NCBI GenBank assembly: GCA_024227235.1
Contig: JAAEKY010000192.1
Span: forward strand, 1 to 42,366
Direction of reading: 5' to 3'
Source: Desulfobacteraceae bacterium
Lineage (GTDB): Bacteria; Desulfobacterota; Desulfobacteria; Desulfobacterales; Desulfobacteraceae
DNA length: 42,366 nt
Positions 23,634 through 32,667 of the stretch are shown piece by piece. A model generated the notes under the pieces. The model searched no databases and was not told the DNA's origin. It saw nothing but the letters and a program-made list of their open reading frames with translations. The position numbers were made by a program, and so were the translations under genes. The number at the start of each line of letters is the position of its first letter. Position 1 is the first letter of the stretch.

Positions 23634-24806
23634 TTAATATCTCAGATCAGTTTTTCTTAACATATTAATTACAATATTGGCAGCTCTTTTTGATGCGCCT
23701 TTATTGCCTAATAATTTTCTAACTTTAAGTAACTGATTTTCAGAAGAAACTAAATGGTCAAGCATATATATAGCCTTTTTGCTTATTTTTTCAGATGTCG
23801 CATCATTTTGAAGAAGCTCAGGCATAACCTCTTCATTCACAATTAAATTAGCCAAACCAACATACTTAATTTTAACAAAAAACTTTGCCAGTTGAAATGT
23901 GATGGGCGACATTTTATATATAATAATTGTGGGTACACAGCATAGTGCCGCTTCAAGGGTTACAGTACCGGAAGCCGCAATAACAAGATCTGATTTTAAT
24001 AGGATGTCTTTAATCGGTCCATCGTTGATCTTAAATAGTGGGGCGTTATTTGACCGGTTTAATACACTTTCTATGATTTGCCTGTTTATTGAAGTTGCCT
24101 GGGAGATGATAAAGGTAACCTGCTGATTCTTCTGATGAATAAGATCTGCAGTTGCGATCATTATTTCGAGCAAATTATTAATTTCAGCTTTTCGAGACCC
24201 TGGAAGAAGGCCAATCGTTAAAGTATTTTTGTCTTTAAATAATACATTCTCAGATCGAATAAAAGGCCGTGATAAATTTTCAGGATACTCATCCATTAGT
24301 GGATTTCCAACATAGGTTGATTTAATAGAAGCTTTCCTAAAAATTTTTTCTTCAAAAGGCAGTATTAATGCGGCTTGATCGACATATTTTTTTATTTTCT
24401 TAAGTCTAGATTTTTTCCATGCCCATACTTTGGGTGTAATATAATATAAAATTTTAATCTTGTAATGATTCTTGGCAAACTGGGCAGCTTTTAAATTAAA
24501 CCCTGGATAATCTACAAGTATAATTACATCTGGTTTGTTTACCTTTAGTTTTTCTTTGAATAGATCAAAGGCTTTCTTAATATATTTAAACTGTTTTAAA
24601 ACTTCAAATAAACCCATTGCAGAAAGTTGCGCAATATCAAAAAAAAGGTCTACATTTTGATTCTTTAAATGAGGACCGCCTATGCCTGAAAAATAAATAG
24701 TTTCATTTTTTCTTTTTATTTCTTTGATAAGATGGCCGGCATGCATATCACCGGATGGTTCACCGGTAAGTACCATGATATGCTTTGATTTTATGGGAAG
24801 ATTCAT
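23634..24806 (-). CDS. lpxB: Lipid-A-disaccharide synthase
   Basis: GT19 glycosyltransferase joining UDP-2,3-diacylglucosamine and lipid X to form the lipid A disaccharide, at the inner face of the inner membrane. The 390 residues carry the N-terminal GEPSGDMHAGHLIKEI, FSGIGGPHLK, PDVIILVDYPGFNLK, YITPKVWAWK, and the UDP-binding LLPGSRKAEI with ASGTVTLEAA later. All are family hallmarks and the length is typical. It is the last gene of the lysS-to-lpxB directon, directly after lpxI, which makes one of its substrates. The 53-base gap between lpxI and lpxB contains a repeated motif (24815-24834). Confidence 0.96.
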   Translation of the reverse strand: MNLPIKSKHIMVLTGEPSGDMHAGHLIKEIKRKNETIYFSGIGGPHLKNQNVDLFFDIAQLSAMGLFEVLKQFKYIKKAFDLFKEKLKVNKPDVIILVDYPGFNLKAAQFAKNHYKIKILYYITPKVWAWKKSRLKKIKKYVDQAALILPFEEKIFRKASIKSTYVGNPLMDEYPENLSRPFIRSENVLFKDKNTLTIGLLPGSRKAEINNLLEIMIATADLIHQKNQQVTFIISQATSINRQIIESVLNRSNNAPLFKINDGPIKDILLKSDLVIAASGTVTLEAALCCVPTIIIYKMSPITFQLAKFFVKIKYVGLANLIVNEEVMPELLQNDATSEKISKKAIYMLDHLVSSENQLLKVRKLLGNKGASKRAANIVINMLRKTDLRY

Positions 24807-24814
24807 TTTTTACT

Positions 24815-24834
24815 ACGTGTGACCTCAAGGTTAT
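24815..24834 (-). repeat. 20-bp near-repeat before lpxB (copy 1)
   Basis: On the minus strand this reads ATAACCTTGAGGTCACACGT, 8 bases before the lpxB start. It differs from the copy before lpxI at two positions. GAGG could serve as the ribosome-binding site, though its spacing is long. The sequence also resembles the anticodon-to-variable-loop part of a tRNA. Just upstream, GGGGT/ACCCC (24843-24859) forms a small hairpin. Confidence 0.55.
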
Positions 24835-24859
24835 GCAATATTGGGGTGTATTTTACCCC

Positions 24860-25678
24860 TTAAGAGATATTATCATCTGTGTATCCCAAAATACAAATAT
24901 TGTATTTATTTGCAAGTTCTATCATTTCTTTTCTATCAAAAGATAGGGATTTTTCTGCTTCAAGAACCAGAATATTTACGCCTGATTTATGCATAGTTTC
25001 AATAGTTTCACAACCAGAAGAGGGAAGATCAAATCTTAAATCCTGAGAAGGTTTAGAAAGCTTAATTGCGACTGCTCCATTCTTATGTGACAATAAACCG
25101 CCTCTTTTAATCGTGTCATCTGTTCCGTCTATAGCTTCAACTGCCAAAACAGTTCCGTTGCTAATAACAATACACTGTCCAATGTCTAACTTCCCAATTT
25201 CTTTTGCAATTCGCCATCCTTGAATAATATCTTTTAATTCAGATTTATCAGGTTTTTTTTTGGTCCAGCACCCCTTTGGGCTGATCAACTCTGGAAGAAG
25301 AAAAGTAGATGGTAATATATCGATCCCTTCTTTTGAAAGTAGGTCGGCAAATGAAGTTAAAACTGAATCATCATGGGTTCTTGCAGTTTTAGCAATAAAA
25401 GAGAGTGCTTTAAAGTCTGGACGAATATCCTTAAAAATATTTGTTTTTTTGATACTGCCTAACAAAACTATTTCAGTGATATTGTTTTTTTTAAAATATT
25501 TGATCAGTTTTGAAAGTTGTCCAAGGTATAGCCAATTTAATTGTTCAACATAATTTGAAAGTATATGATCTGTTTCAGAATTGAAACCTACAGCATAAAC
25601 TTTATAGCCTTTTTCAACTGCTTTCTTTGAAAAGAGAATCGGAAATTGACCACCACCTGCAATAAGTCCAATTTTCAT
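24860..25678 (-). CDS. lpxI: UDP-2,3-diacylglucosamine pyrophosphatase LpxI
   Basis: Hydrolyses UDP-2,3-diacylglucosamine to lipid X and UMP. It is the alphaproteobacterial/deltaproteobacterial alternative to LpxH (LpxI family, formerly DUF1009). The 272 residues start MKIGLIAGGGQFPILFSK and include KTARTHDDSVLTSFADLLS, LPSTFLLPELISPKG, NGTVLAVEAIDGTDDTIKRG and RFDLPSSGCETIETM. D217 in RFDLP corresponds to the aspartate known to be essential in the Caulobacter enzyme. It lies between lpxA and lpxB. Its start is preceded by GGAGG, 14 bases upstream, within the second copy of the repeat motif. Confidence 0.94.
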   Translation of the reverse strand: MKIGLIAGGGQFPILFSKKAVEKGYKVYAVGFNSETDHILSNYVEQLNWLYLGQLSKLIKYFKKNNITEIVLLGSIKKTNIFKDIRPDFKALSFIAKTARTHDDSVLTSFADLLSKEGIDILPSTFLLPELISPKGCWTKKKPDKSELKDIIQGWRIAKEIGKLDIGQCIVISNGTVLAVEAIDGTDDTIKRGGLLSHKNGAVAIKLSKPSQDLRFDLPSSGCETIETMHKSGVNILVLEAEKSLSFDRKEMIELANKYNICILGYTDDNIS

Positions 25679-25684
25679 TTATTT

Positions 25685-25704
25685 ACGCGTGACCTCCAGG
25701 TTAT
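25685..25704 (-). repeat. 20-bp near-repeat before lpxI (copy 2)
   Basis: On the minus strand this reads ATAACCTGGAGGTCACGCGT. It overlaps the lpxA stop codon and ends 6 bases before the lpxI start. It matches the copy before lpxB at 18 of 20 positions. The contained GGAGG is the best ribosome-binding site for lpxI although its spacing (14 bases) is long. Confidence 0.55.
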
Positions 25705-26471
25705 CTGGTAACACCCCTGTTTGATTTTATAATAAATTTAATAAAGTTCTGTACTTCCGGTATTTGTTCAACTTCAGCTCTAACACGTTCAGAGGCCTGC
25801 TTAACTGTTAATCCGATCCGAAAGAAGATTCTATAGGTTTTTTTAAGTTCTTTAAGGGTTGATTTTGGGAATTTGTGTCGTTTTAGTCCTACATTGTTCA
25901 ACCCGTGTAATTTTGCCCGATCTCCTGCGGCAATAACATAGGGTGGTATATCTTTAACTACGGCTGATTTTCCGCCTATATAAGCGAAATCTCCGATTTG
26001 AACAAATTGATGAATAGCCACCAAACCGCCGACTGTGACGTTATCTCCCATTATAATATGGCCGGCAAGTGTGGAATTATTTGCAAGTATGACCTGTTTC
26101 CCTGTTTTACAATCATGGGCAATATGTGTATATGCCATTAAATAATTTTCTTCCCCAACTTCTGTGAGTCCGCCACCAAATTCAGTGCCCCGGTTGATGG
26201 TCACAAATTCACGAATAATGGTGCCTCTTCCAATAGTTAGATATGTTTTTTCACCATGAAATTTTAAATCCTGTGGCGCGCCACCAATCGATGCATATTG
26301 AAAAATTTGACAATTTTCTCCAACATTTACATATTGATCAATTGTGGTATATGGTCCTATCGTAGTACCTGAACCAATACGGACATCTGAATTAACGATG
26401 GCATAAGGACCTATGGAAACATTGGTATCAATTTCAGCAGAAGGATCAATAATCGCTGTAGGGTGAATCAT
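25701..26471 (-). CDS. lpxA: Acyl-ACP:UDP-N-acetylglucosamine O-acyltransferase
   Basis: First enzyme of lipid A synthesis, adding a 3-hydroxyacyl chain to UDP-GlcNAc. The 256 residues form a left-handed beta helix of hexapeptide repeats (IGPYAIVNSDVRIG, VGENCQIFQYASIG) and a C-terminal helical domain (KSTLKELKKTYRIFFR). The catalytic histidine is H119 in THIAHDC, and GGAPQDLKF (63-71) is the conserved loop. It starts 2 bases after lpxD. The fabZ gene usually found between lpxD and lpxA in proteobacteria is absent. Confidence 0.97.
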   Translation of the reverse strand: MIHPTAIIDPSAEIDTNVSIGPYAIVNSDVRIGSGTTIGPYTTIDQYVNVGENCQIFQYASIGGAPQDLKFHGEKTYLTIGRGTIIREFVTINRGTEFGGGLTEVGEENYLMAYTHIAHDCKTGKQVILANNSTLAGHIIMGDNVTVGGLVAIHQFVQIGDFAYIGGKSAVVKDIPPYVIAAGDRAKLHGLNNVGLKRHKFPKSTLKELKKTYRIFFRIGLTVKQASERVRAEVEQIPEVQNFIKFIIKSNRGVTR

Positions 26472-26473
26472 TT

Positions 26474-27526
26474 TTACTCCGTAAATTTTTTCTGGTTTTC
26501 TATATTTTTCAATCTTTTTTCAAAAGAAAAAAGTTTCTTTCTTAGTTCCGGTAACCGGGATAAGACGCTTACAACCTTTCGCCAACGGGCATGAGCCATA
26601 TGCGGTATACCAGAGACAATCTCATTTTTGAGAACATCACTGTGAACACCTGCATAAGGGCCGACAATAGAACCGTCCCCAATTTTTACATGGCCGGTAA
26701 TACCTGCCTTTCCGGCAATTATGACATTTTTACCAATCTGCGTGCTTCCAGCTACTCCGACTTGAGCAACAATAAGTGTATTGTCTCCAATTTTAACATT
26801 ATGGGCAATATGAACAAGGTTGTCTATTTTAACGCCATTACCGATAACAGTGCTTCCAAGTGTTCCCCGATCGATGGTATTGTTGGCCCCTATTTCGACA
26901 TCATTGCCAATTAACACATATCCTGAATGTATCAATTTATGGTGTTTATCAGAATCTTGTGCAAACCCGTATCCATCTGATCCAATAACGGATCCAGAAT
27001 GAATAATGACATTATTACCAATCCGGGTCCCGTCCATTATGGTGACATTGGGTTTAATTAACGTATTGTCACCGATATGTACATTGTCTCCTATAAATGC
27101 ACCTGGCATAAGATGCGCATTTTCACCGATTTGGACATGATTACCAATAAAAACATTTGGTTCAATAATCAAATGCTTTCCCATCTTTATATGATGTCCA
27201 ATAACCGCGCTAGAATGAATATGTGGTTTAATTATTTTTTGCGGATGAAATATGGAAACTAATTTAAAAAAAGATAGCTTAGGGTTATCAACTTTTAACA
27301 ATGTAATATTGTGGTGTTCATCTTTATTTATAACAAAGGCTTGAGGAATAATAACAGCCCCAGCCTTTGTCTGATTTAATTTGATTAGATATTTAGAGTC
27401 ACATGCAAATGTAATATCCTGCGATGCTGAATCGTCAAAAGAGGAGACCTCTTTAATTATAATGGAAGGATCTCCAATGACGTCAGCCTGAATTATTTTT
27501 GCAAGCTCATTTACGGACAGTTTCAT
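26474..27526 (-). CDS. lpxD: UDP-3-O-acylglucosamine N-acyltransferase
   Basis: Adds the second 3-hydroxyacyl chain to UDP-3-O-acylglucosamine in lipid A synthesis. The 350 residues start with a uridine-binding domain (about 1-100: [21 protein letters not shown]) followed by a long hexapeptide beta helix (about 100-315). The catalytic histidine is H242 in [13 protein letters not shown], and [10 protein letters not shown] (182-191) is typical. The C-terminal helix ([19 protein letters not shown]) would bind ACP. It follows ompH by 6 bases in the envelope directon. Confidence 0.97.
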   Translation of the reverse strand: MKLSVNELAKIIQADVIGDPSIIIKEVSSFDDSASQDITFACDSKYLIKLNQTKAGAVIIPQAFVINKDEHHNITLLKVDNPKLSFFKLVSIFHPQKIIKPHIHSSAVIGHHIKMGKHLIIEPNVFIGNHVQIGENAHLMPGAFIGDNVHIGDNTLIKPNVTIMDGTRIGNNVIIHSGSVIGSDGYGFAQDSDKHHKLIHSGYVLIGNDVEIGANNTIDRGTLGSTVIGNGVKIDNLVHIAHNVKIGDNTLIVAQVGVAGSTQIGKNVIIAGKAGITGHVKIGDGSIVGPYAGVHSDVLKNEIVSGIPHMAHARWRKVVSVLSRLPELRKKLFSFEKRLKNIENQKKFTE

Positions 27527-27532
27527 GAAAAA

Positions 27533-28066
27533 TTACTTGGTTTTTGAAACCTGTAAATTGTAATTTTTTATAATTTGATCAGTAATATCTATTTGCTCTG
27601 GATGATAAATCACACCCGCTGTTTTTATTTCAAGAATGAGTAAATAGCCTTCTTTTTTACCCATTTCATTGGAAATTTTAAAAACTTCTTTTTGAATTTC
27701 ATTGATGAAATTTATCTCTAATTGTTTGAATTGTCTTCCAAAATCTTCTTGCATTTTTTTAAAATCATTTACTCTGATTCTAAAATCTCTTTGTTTTTCT
27801 TTTTGTTTCTCAGGACTTAAAACCAATGCTTCTCTTTCAAAGGCTTTTTTAAGTTCATCCAATTGTTCTTTTTCAGATTTTAATTTTTGTTTTAACTCAT
27901 TGCCTTTTTCAGTAATTTTCTTTTGAGTTATTTTCCCTGCACTTGATTCAATTAAAATTTTTTGAAAATTAAAGACACCAATTTTTGCGACATCAGCACT
28001 AAAAGCTTGCGGAATTATCCAAAAAAATAAAAGTGTACTTGTTAAAATAATTATTGTTTTTTTCAT
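27533..28066 (-). CDS. OmpH/Skp-family periplasmic chaperone
   Basis: Holdase chaperone that keeps unfolded outer-membrane proteins soluble for BamA. The ATG at 28066 is preferred because TTGGAGG lies 5 bases upstream; a TTG at 28078 would place that site inside the gene. The 177 residues have a signal peptide (KKTIIILTSTLLFFWIIPQA, cleavage after AFSA), then KIGVFNFQKILIESSAGK, and a long charged coiled coil (about 45-140) that would form the tentacles of the jellyfish-like trimer. It lies between bamA and lpxD, the standard place for skp. Confidence 0.92.
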   Translation of the reverse strand: MKKTIIILTSTLLFFWIIPQAFSADVAKIGVFNFQKILIESSAGKITQKKITEKGNELKQKLKSEKEQLDELKKAFEREALVLSPEKQKEKQRDFRIRVNDFKKMQEDFGRQFKQLEINFINEIQKEVFKISNEMGKKEGYLLILEIKTAGVIYHPEQIDITDQIIKNYNLQVSKTK

Positions 28067-28089
28067 CAAAACCTCCAAAAAGTTAATAT

Positions 28090-30729
28090 TTAAAAAGAAG
28101 CGCCAAAACTAAATCCGAATTCACCATCACCCGAGTCTTTTAAATCTTTTCCATCAATCACCCAGCCATATTCAAGCCTTACAGCTCCCATAGGTGATGC
28201 CCACCTAATACCTGTTCCAACACTTGAAAATTGATCTCCAAAATCGATGTCTTCACTGGTTCTGTATACATCACCACGATCATAAAATAAAACGCCCATA
28301 ACTTTAAATTTTTCTACTAATGGAAAAATCATTTCAGCATTAAACTGTACAAATTTTTCACCGCCTCTTTGCCTGGGATCTCCAACTCGCTGACCATCAA
28401 TATCCGATTTGCCAAATCCTCTGATAGAATCAATACCCCCTAAATAGAATTTTTCATAATCAATATCAATTATATTGTTAGTTCGGTCATCCAAATAGCC
28501 CCCTTCAGCATGCAATGCCCCTGTAACTTTCCAAAAAAGTGGGAAATAAAAAGTTGTTTCTGCCTTGTATTTGGTATAGTCAATATCACCGCCTAAAAAC
28601 TCTCCTGCATATTCAATAGAAAATTTATGTTTTGACCCTTTTGTTGGTAAAAAACTATGATTCCTTGAATCATATGAAATAGATGGCTGTATACTGCTGG
28701 TTAGAAAAGAGCCTTGTGTCATATAAGTGTTGGCACCATCAACATTAGATATTTCAAAATCTTCAATATTATATTTAATCCCGATTCTTGTATAGTCGAA
28801 CAATAAATATCCTAGTGACAGTGATAATCCAAGAGAGTCTTTATCATAATAATCATACTCACTTTCTTCTTTATAAAGATCAACACCACCTGAATAATGG
28901 GTATCGAGAATATAGGGTTCAAAAAAACTAATTTTATATAAAAGTTGCTCAGTTGATAGGCGTGTTGATAACTTGCCTGTCTGTCCCTTTCCAAAAAGGT
29001 TCTTTTCCGTAACAGAACCCTGTGCAAAAGCACCATCGTCACTGGAAAGTCCCGCACCAAGAGAAAAATTTCCGGTTTGTTGTTCAGTAACGTTTACGTT
29101 TAAATCCATTTCATTTTCATCAGATGTTTTAACTGGTTGTACGTCAATTTGTGAAAAATACCCCAATCGATTCAAGTTATCATGACTTCTTTGAATATTA
29201 TCTTTACTGTATAACCCCTGTTCGAGCACTGCGATTTCTCTTCTGATAACTTTATCACGTGTTTTTAAATTACCAGAGATATTAATTCTACGAAAATAAA
29301 CAGGCATGCCTTTATTTATAGAATAGGTTATGTTCATAACGTTTTCAGAATCGTTTTTATCAACGATTGGGTTAATATCGACATTGGCAAACCCTTTATT
29401 TGAGTAAGCATTTGAAATTGCAAAGATATCCTTTCTGATAAATTCTCTATTATACAATTGACTTTCTTTGCACTGAAGATTTTTCAAAAGTTCTTCTTTA
29501 GGCACAATTAAATCACCGGTAATATCAACTTTTTTTATTTTATATTGTGAGCCCTCTTTAATTTTAAAATGAATGGAAATAAACTCTTCGCCTATATCGA
29601 TAACAGGATCTGAAACTTTTGTATCTACAAATCCATTATTTTTATATAGCGATTCTATTCGTACAACATCATTTTTAACTTCAGTCTCATTAAGATCACC
29701 TGATAAAGTAATAAAAGAGAAAAACCCTTCTTCAGATGTTTCCATTTCACTCTTAATATCATCATCATCAAAATGTTTGTTACCTTCAAAGGTTATTTTT
29801 TCAACCTTTATTTTTTCTCCCTCTTTGACATTGAAAATGATATCAGCTTGAGAATGCTCAAGGGGTTTTATTTCATAAGTAATGGCACAATTATAATAAC
29901 TTTTTTCAGTATACATAAACCGAAGTTGACCGACATCAGAATTTAATTTGTGGATATTTAGTATCGAACCGGTTCTTGTTTTAACGACATCTGAAAGCTC
30001 TTGATCTTCGAACACAGAGTTATTTTTAAATTTCACTCTACGAACAGAGGACTTCTCTGCCACTTCAAAAAGAACTTTTGTACCTTTATCATGGGTTTCT
30101 TTCTTTACAATAACGTCATCAAAATAGCCCATTTTATATATGTTTTTTAAATCTTTAGAAATGTTATCTTGCTTTATAATATCACCGGTTTTGGTATGTA
30201 AATTTTTTAAAATTGCGTCTGCTTCAATTCGTTTATTTCCTGTGATGGCAATATCAGTTATGACTTTTTTTTGATAAAGTTCTCCTGTAATTTCTTTACT
30301 AACTTTTGATATTGTAGAAAATAAATTTTCAAAATTATCTGCATTCACGAAAAAAGTGGTTACATTTTCTTTTTCATAAATATTGATAAGTCTTGAATCA
30401 ATACTTACGCTTTCTCCCGCAACAAAAATGGACCCTGTTAAAACGTAGTCTACACCGGATTCAATTCCAAATTTTCGAAATTGAGAAAATTCCCATTCCT
30501 CTATATTTTCTTGAATATCTGAAAGAATGACTTTAGTTCCTTCTTGTTCGAGTTTTTCAGAAATCATTACGGGAATTTTATTTTTAATTTGGGAATTAGG
30601 GTCTTTAGCATCAATTGAAAAAGGAAGAATCGCTACTTTAATTTTAGTTTGAGCTAAAAGATCACTGCTAATCAAAAAAACGGTTAAAATACAAATTACA
30701 AAAAGTACTCTTGAAATGGATTTGTTCAT
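28090..30729 (-). CDS. bamA: Outer membrane protein assembly factor BamA with an N-terminal TolB/CsgG-like domain
   Basis: Core of the beta-barrel assembly machine in the outer membrane. Of 879 residues, 1-26 are a signal peptide. Residues 29-150 form an extra domain (KVAILPFSID, SGVDYVLTGSIFVAGESVSI) like the N-terminal domain of TolB or CsgG/FlgO proteins. Five POTRA domains follow, about 157-226, 228-305, 308-390, 395-470 and 475-550. The 16-stranded barrel (about 575-879) has the conserved IRGFGKSDIDG loop and ends in FSFGASF with a terminal Phe, the usual assembly signal. Typical BamA is about 800 residues, so the extra length is the N-terminal domain. It follows lolD by 28 bases. Confidence 0.95.
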   Translation of the reverse strand: MNKSISRVLFVICILTVFLISSDLLAQTKIKVAILPFSIDAKDPNSQIKNKIPVMISEKLEQEGTKVILSDIQENIEEWEFSQFRKFGIESGVDYVLTGSIFVAGESVSIDSRLINIYEKENVTTFFVNADNFENLFSTISKVSKEITGELYQKKVITDIAITGNKRIEADAILKNLHTKTGDIIKQDNISKDLKNIYKMGYFDDVIVKKETHDKGTKVLFEVAEKSSVRRVKFKNNSVFEDQELSDVVKTRTGSILNIHKLNSDVGQLRFMYTEKSYYNCAITYEIKPLEHSQADIIFNVKEGEKIKVEKITFEGNKHFDDDDIKSEMETSEEGFFSFITLSGDLNETEVKNDVVRIESLYKNNGFVDTKVSDPVIDIGEEFISIHFKIKEGSQYKIKKVDITGDLIVPKEELLKNLQCKESQLYNREFIRKDIFAISNAYSNKGFANVDINPIVDKNDSENVMNITYSINKGMPVYFRRINISGNLKTRDKVIRREIAVLEQGLYSKDNIQRSHDNLNRLGYFSQIDVQPVKTSDENEMDLNVNVTEQQTGNFSLGAGLSSDDGAFAQGSVTEKNLFGKGQTGKLSTRLSTEQLLYKISFFEPYILDTHYSGGVDLYKEESEYDYYDKDSLGLSLSLGYLLFDYTRIGIKYNIEDFEISNVDGANTYMTQGSFLTSSIQPSISYDSRNHSFLPTKGSKHKFSIEYAGEFLGGDIDYTKYKAETTFYFPLFWKVTGALHAEGGYLDDRTNNIIDIDYEKFYLGGIDSIRGFGKSDIDGQRVGDPRQRGGEKFVQFNAEMIFPLVEKFKVMGVLFYDRGDVYRTSEDIDFGDQFSSVGTGIRWASPMGAVRLEYGWVIDGKDLKDSGDGEFGFSFGASF

Positions 30730-30757
30730 AATATTAATCCCTAATTCTCTACTGCAA

Positions 30758-31447
30758 TTAAACAGGAACGATATTCCCGTCCATTAATGTAACTTTTCTT
30801 TTCATCATCTCAGCAAGTTTATTGTTATGCGTAACAACAATAAGTGTCATACCAAGCTCTTTATTTAATTCATTCATCAGTTCATGTACACTTTCGCTGT
30901 TCTTTTGATCAAGATTCCCCGTCGGTTCATCAGCTAAAAGTACTTTTGGCTTCATAACAAGCGCTCTTGCAAGAGCAACTCTTTGTTGTTCCCCTCCTGA
31001 TAGATCTTCTACCCTATGGGAATATCTTAAAGAAAGCCCTACTCTTTCAAGCATATTTAAGGCACTTTTTTCAACACTTTTTTTTTTTTTATTTGCGATT
31101 AAACCAGGCATCATAACATTTTCAATGGCTGAAAAACCTTGAAGTAAATAGTGAAATTGAAATACAAACCCAATTTTAGCATTTCTAAAATTGGCAAGTT
31201 GTTCACCTTTATAAGAAAGTAAATCTTTGCCTTGAAAAAAGATATTCCCGGAATCAGGCTTGTCAAGAGTACCAATAATATGTAGTAAGGTTGATTTACC
31301 AATACCTGAGGCACCCACAACTGCTATTGATTCACCTTTATAAATATCAAAATCAGCATTATTTAAAATTTCAATTTTTGAAGTTTTAGAATGAAAGTTT
31401 TTTGAAACAGACTCAATTTTTATCAATGGTGTTTGAGTATTATCCAT
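30758..31447 (-). CDS. lolD: Lipoprotein-releasing ABC transporter ATP-binding protein
   Basis: ATPase of the Lol complex, which extracts lipoproteins from the inner membrane for transfer to the outer membrane. The 229 residues show Walker A GASGIGKST (45-53), the Q-loop in FVFQFHYLLQGFSAIENVMMP, the signature LSGGEQQRVALARAL (149-163), Walker B VLLADEPTGNLD (169-180) and the H-loop VVTHN. NVMMP is typical of the LolD/MacB group. It overlaps the permease gene by 8 bases, supporting pairing with it. Confidence 0.93.
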   Translation of the reverse strand: MDNTQTPLIKIESVSKNFHSKTSKIEILNNADFDIYKGESIAVVGASGIGKSTLLHIIGTLDKPDSGNIFFQGKDLLSYKGEQLANFRNAKIGFVFQFHYLLQGFSAIENVMMPGLIANKKKKSVEKSALNMLERVGLSLRYSHRVEDLSGGEQQRVALARALVMKPKVLLADEPTGNLDQKNSESVHELMNELNKELGMTLIVVTHNNKLAEMMKRKVTLMDGNIVPV

Positions 31448-32663
31448 ATCTTAATGCCTCAACAGGATCCATTTTTGATGCTTTATAGGATGGATATAAA
31501 GTTGAAAGAAAACAAAGGATAATTGCACAGATGGCAATCAAAAAAACATCAAAAAATTCTAGTTGGACAGGTAGTGTTGAAAAAGGATACGCATCTGGTA
31601 ATTGAATAAAATCATATTTTTTTAAAAACAAGCATATCACCACTCCGGATACCGTACCAATAAACGTACCCAATGTTCCAATAATCATTCCTTTAATAAT
31701 AAAAATTTTTCTAATCGTTTTGTTGGTGGCTCCCATGGCTTTTAATACGGCTATATCTTTGGTTTTCTCCATAACCATCATAATTAAAGCGCTGGCTATA
31801 TTAAATGCAGCGACAAGTATAATTAAAGCTAATATAATAAACATGGCCGTTTTTTCGAGCTTTAAAGCTGAAAAAAGACTTTTATTGATATCCATCCAGT
31901 CACGTAAATAAAAAGGATAGCTTAATATATCGGAAAAACCATCTTTGATAGTTTTAACATTAAGCACATTTTCAACCCAAATACCAATGGCTGAAATTTT
32001 ATTCTTGGCACCTGCTAATTTTTGAGCATCTTTTAAGTGGATATAGGCAAGTGAACTGTCATACTCGTACATGCCGGAATCAAAAGTATCTTTTACAACA
32101 AATCGTTTCATTGAAGGAATAGGACCCATGGGTGATATAAACCCATTGGGTGACATGAGAATAATCTTATCTCCCTTTATTACACCAACAGAGTTGGCAA
32201 GCTCCTTACCCAATATAATTCCTGGAAAATTTTCATCCGTGCCATCTTTGTTTAGCATCCTTTTTAATTTTTTAGATCCAAATCCTTTAATTAGACTAAA
32301 TCCACTTTCAGGATCTATTCCACGAACCATAACACCTGAAAAAGAATGACGAGTCCTAATCATTGCTTGAGCAAACAATATTGGAGACGCACCCTTGATT
32401 TGATTATTCTCTTTAAGATTAGATAAAATACGCGAATAATTATCAAATTTACCTGAATAATTCATCACTAAAATATGAGGTTCAAGCCCAAGAATTCTAT
32501 TCCGAAAATCAGTTTCTGCACCACTCATTACAGCAATAACAATAACAAGAGCCATGACACCTACTGTAACCCCTGCTATGGAAAGAAACGTAATCAGAGA
32601 AATAAATCCTTCTTTTCTCTTAGCCTTAAGATATTTACCCGCTATAAATAATTCAAAGGCCAT
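31440..32663 (-). CDS. lolC: Lipoprotein-releasing ABC transporter permease (LolC/LolE family)
   Basis: Inner-membrane subunit of the Lol lipoprotein exporter. The 407 residues have the LolC/E topology: one membrane segment at about 24-47, a large periplasmic domain (about 48-270) and three C-terminal segments in the FtsX domain (about 275-300, 320-350, 370-400). Recognisable motifs are FELFIAGKYLKAKR, SFLSIAGVTVGVMALVIVIA, DIAVLKAMGA and a C-terminal SKMDPVEALRYG. Only one permease gene is present, so the complex probably has two copies of this protein rather than LolC plus LolE. It starts 4 bases after lysS. Confidence 0.92.
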   Translation of the reverse strand: MAFELFIAGKYLKAKRKEGFISLITFLSIAGVTVGVMALVIVIAVMSGAETDFRNRILGLEPHILVMNYSGKFDNYSRILSNLKENNQIKGASPILFAQAMIRTRHSFSGVMVRGIDPESGFSLIKGFGSKKLKRMLNKDGTDENFPGIILGKELANSVGVIKGDKIILMSPNGFISPMGPIPSMKRFVVKDTFDSGMYEYDSSLAYIHLKDAQKLAGAKNKISAIGIWVENVLNVKTIKDGFSDILSYPFYLRDWMDINKSLFSALKLEKTAMFIILALIILVAAFNIASALIMMVMEKTKDIAVLKAMGATNKTIRKIFIIKGMIIGTLGTFIGTVSGVVICLFLKKYDFIQLPDAYPFSTLPVQLEFFDVFLIAICAIILCFLSTLYPSYKASKMDPVEALRYG

Positions 32664-32667
32664 TAAA

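Noticed and set aside
24843..24859. GGGGT/ACCCC hairpin between lpxI and lpxB as a terminator
   Set aside because: Only five base pairs and no T-tract follow on the minus strand; termination here would also cut off lpxB, which has no visible promoter.
26591..27002. Plus-strand open frames inside lpxD
   Set aside because: They are antisense to the hexapeptide repeats, whose periodic codons create long open frames on the other strand; no start signals.
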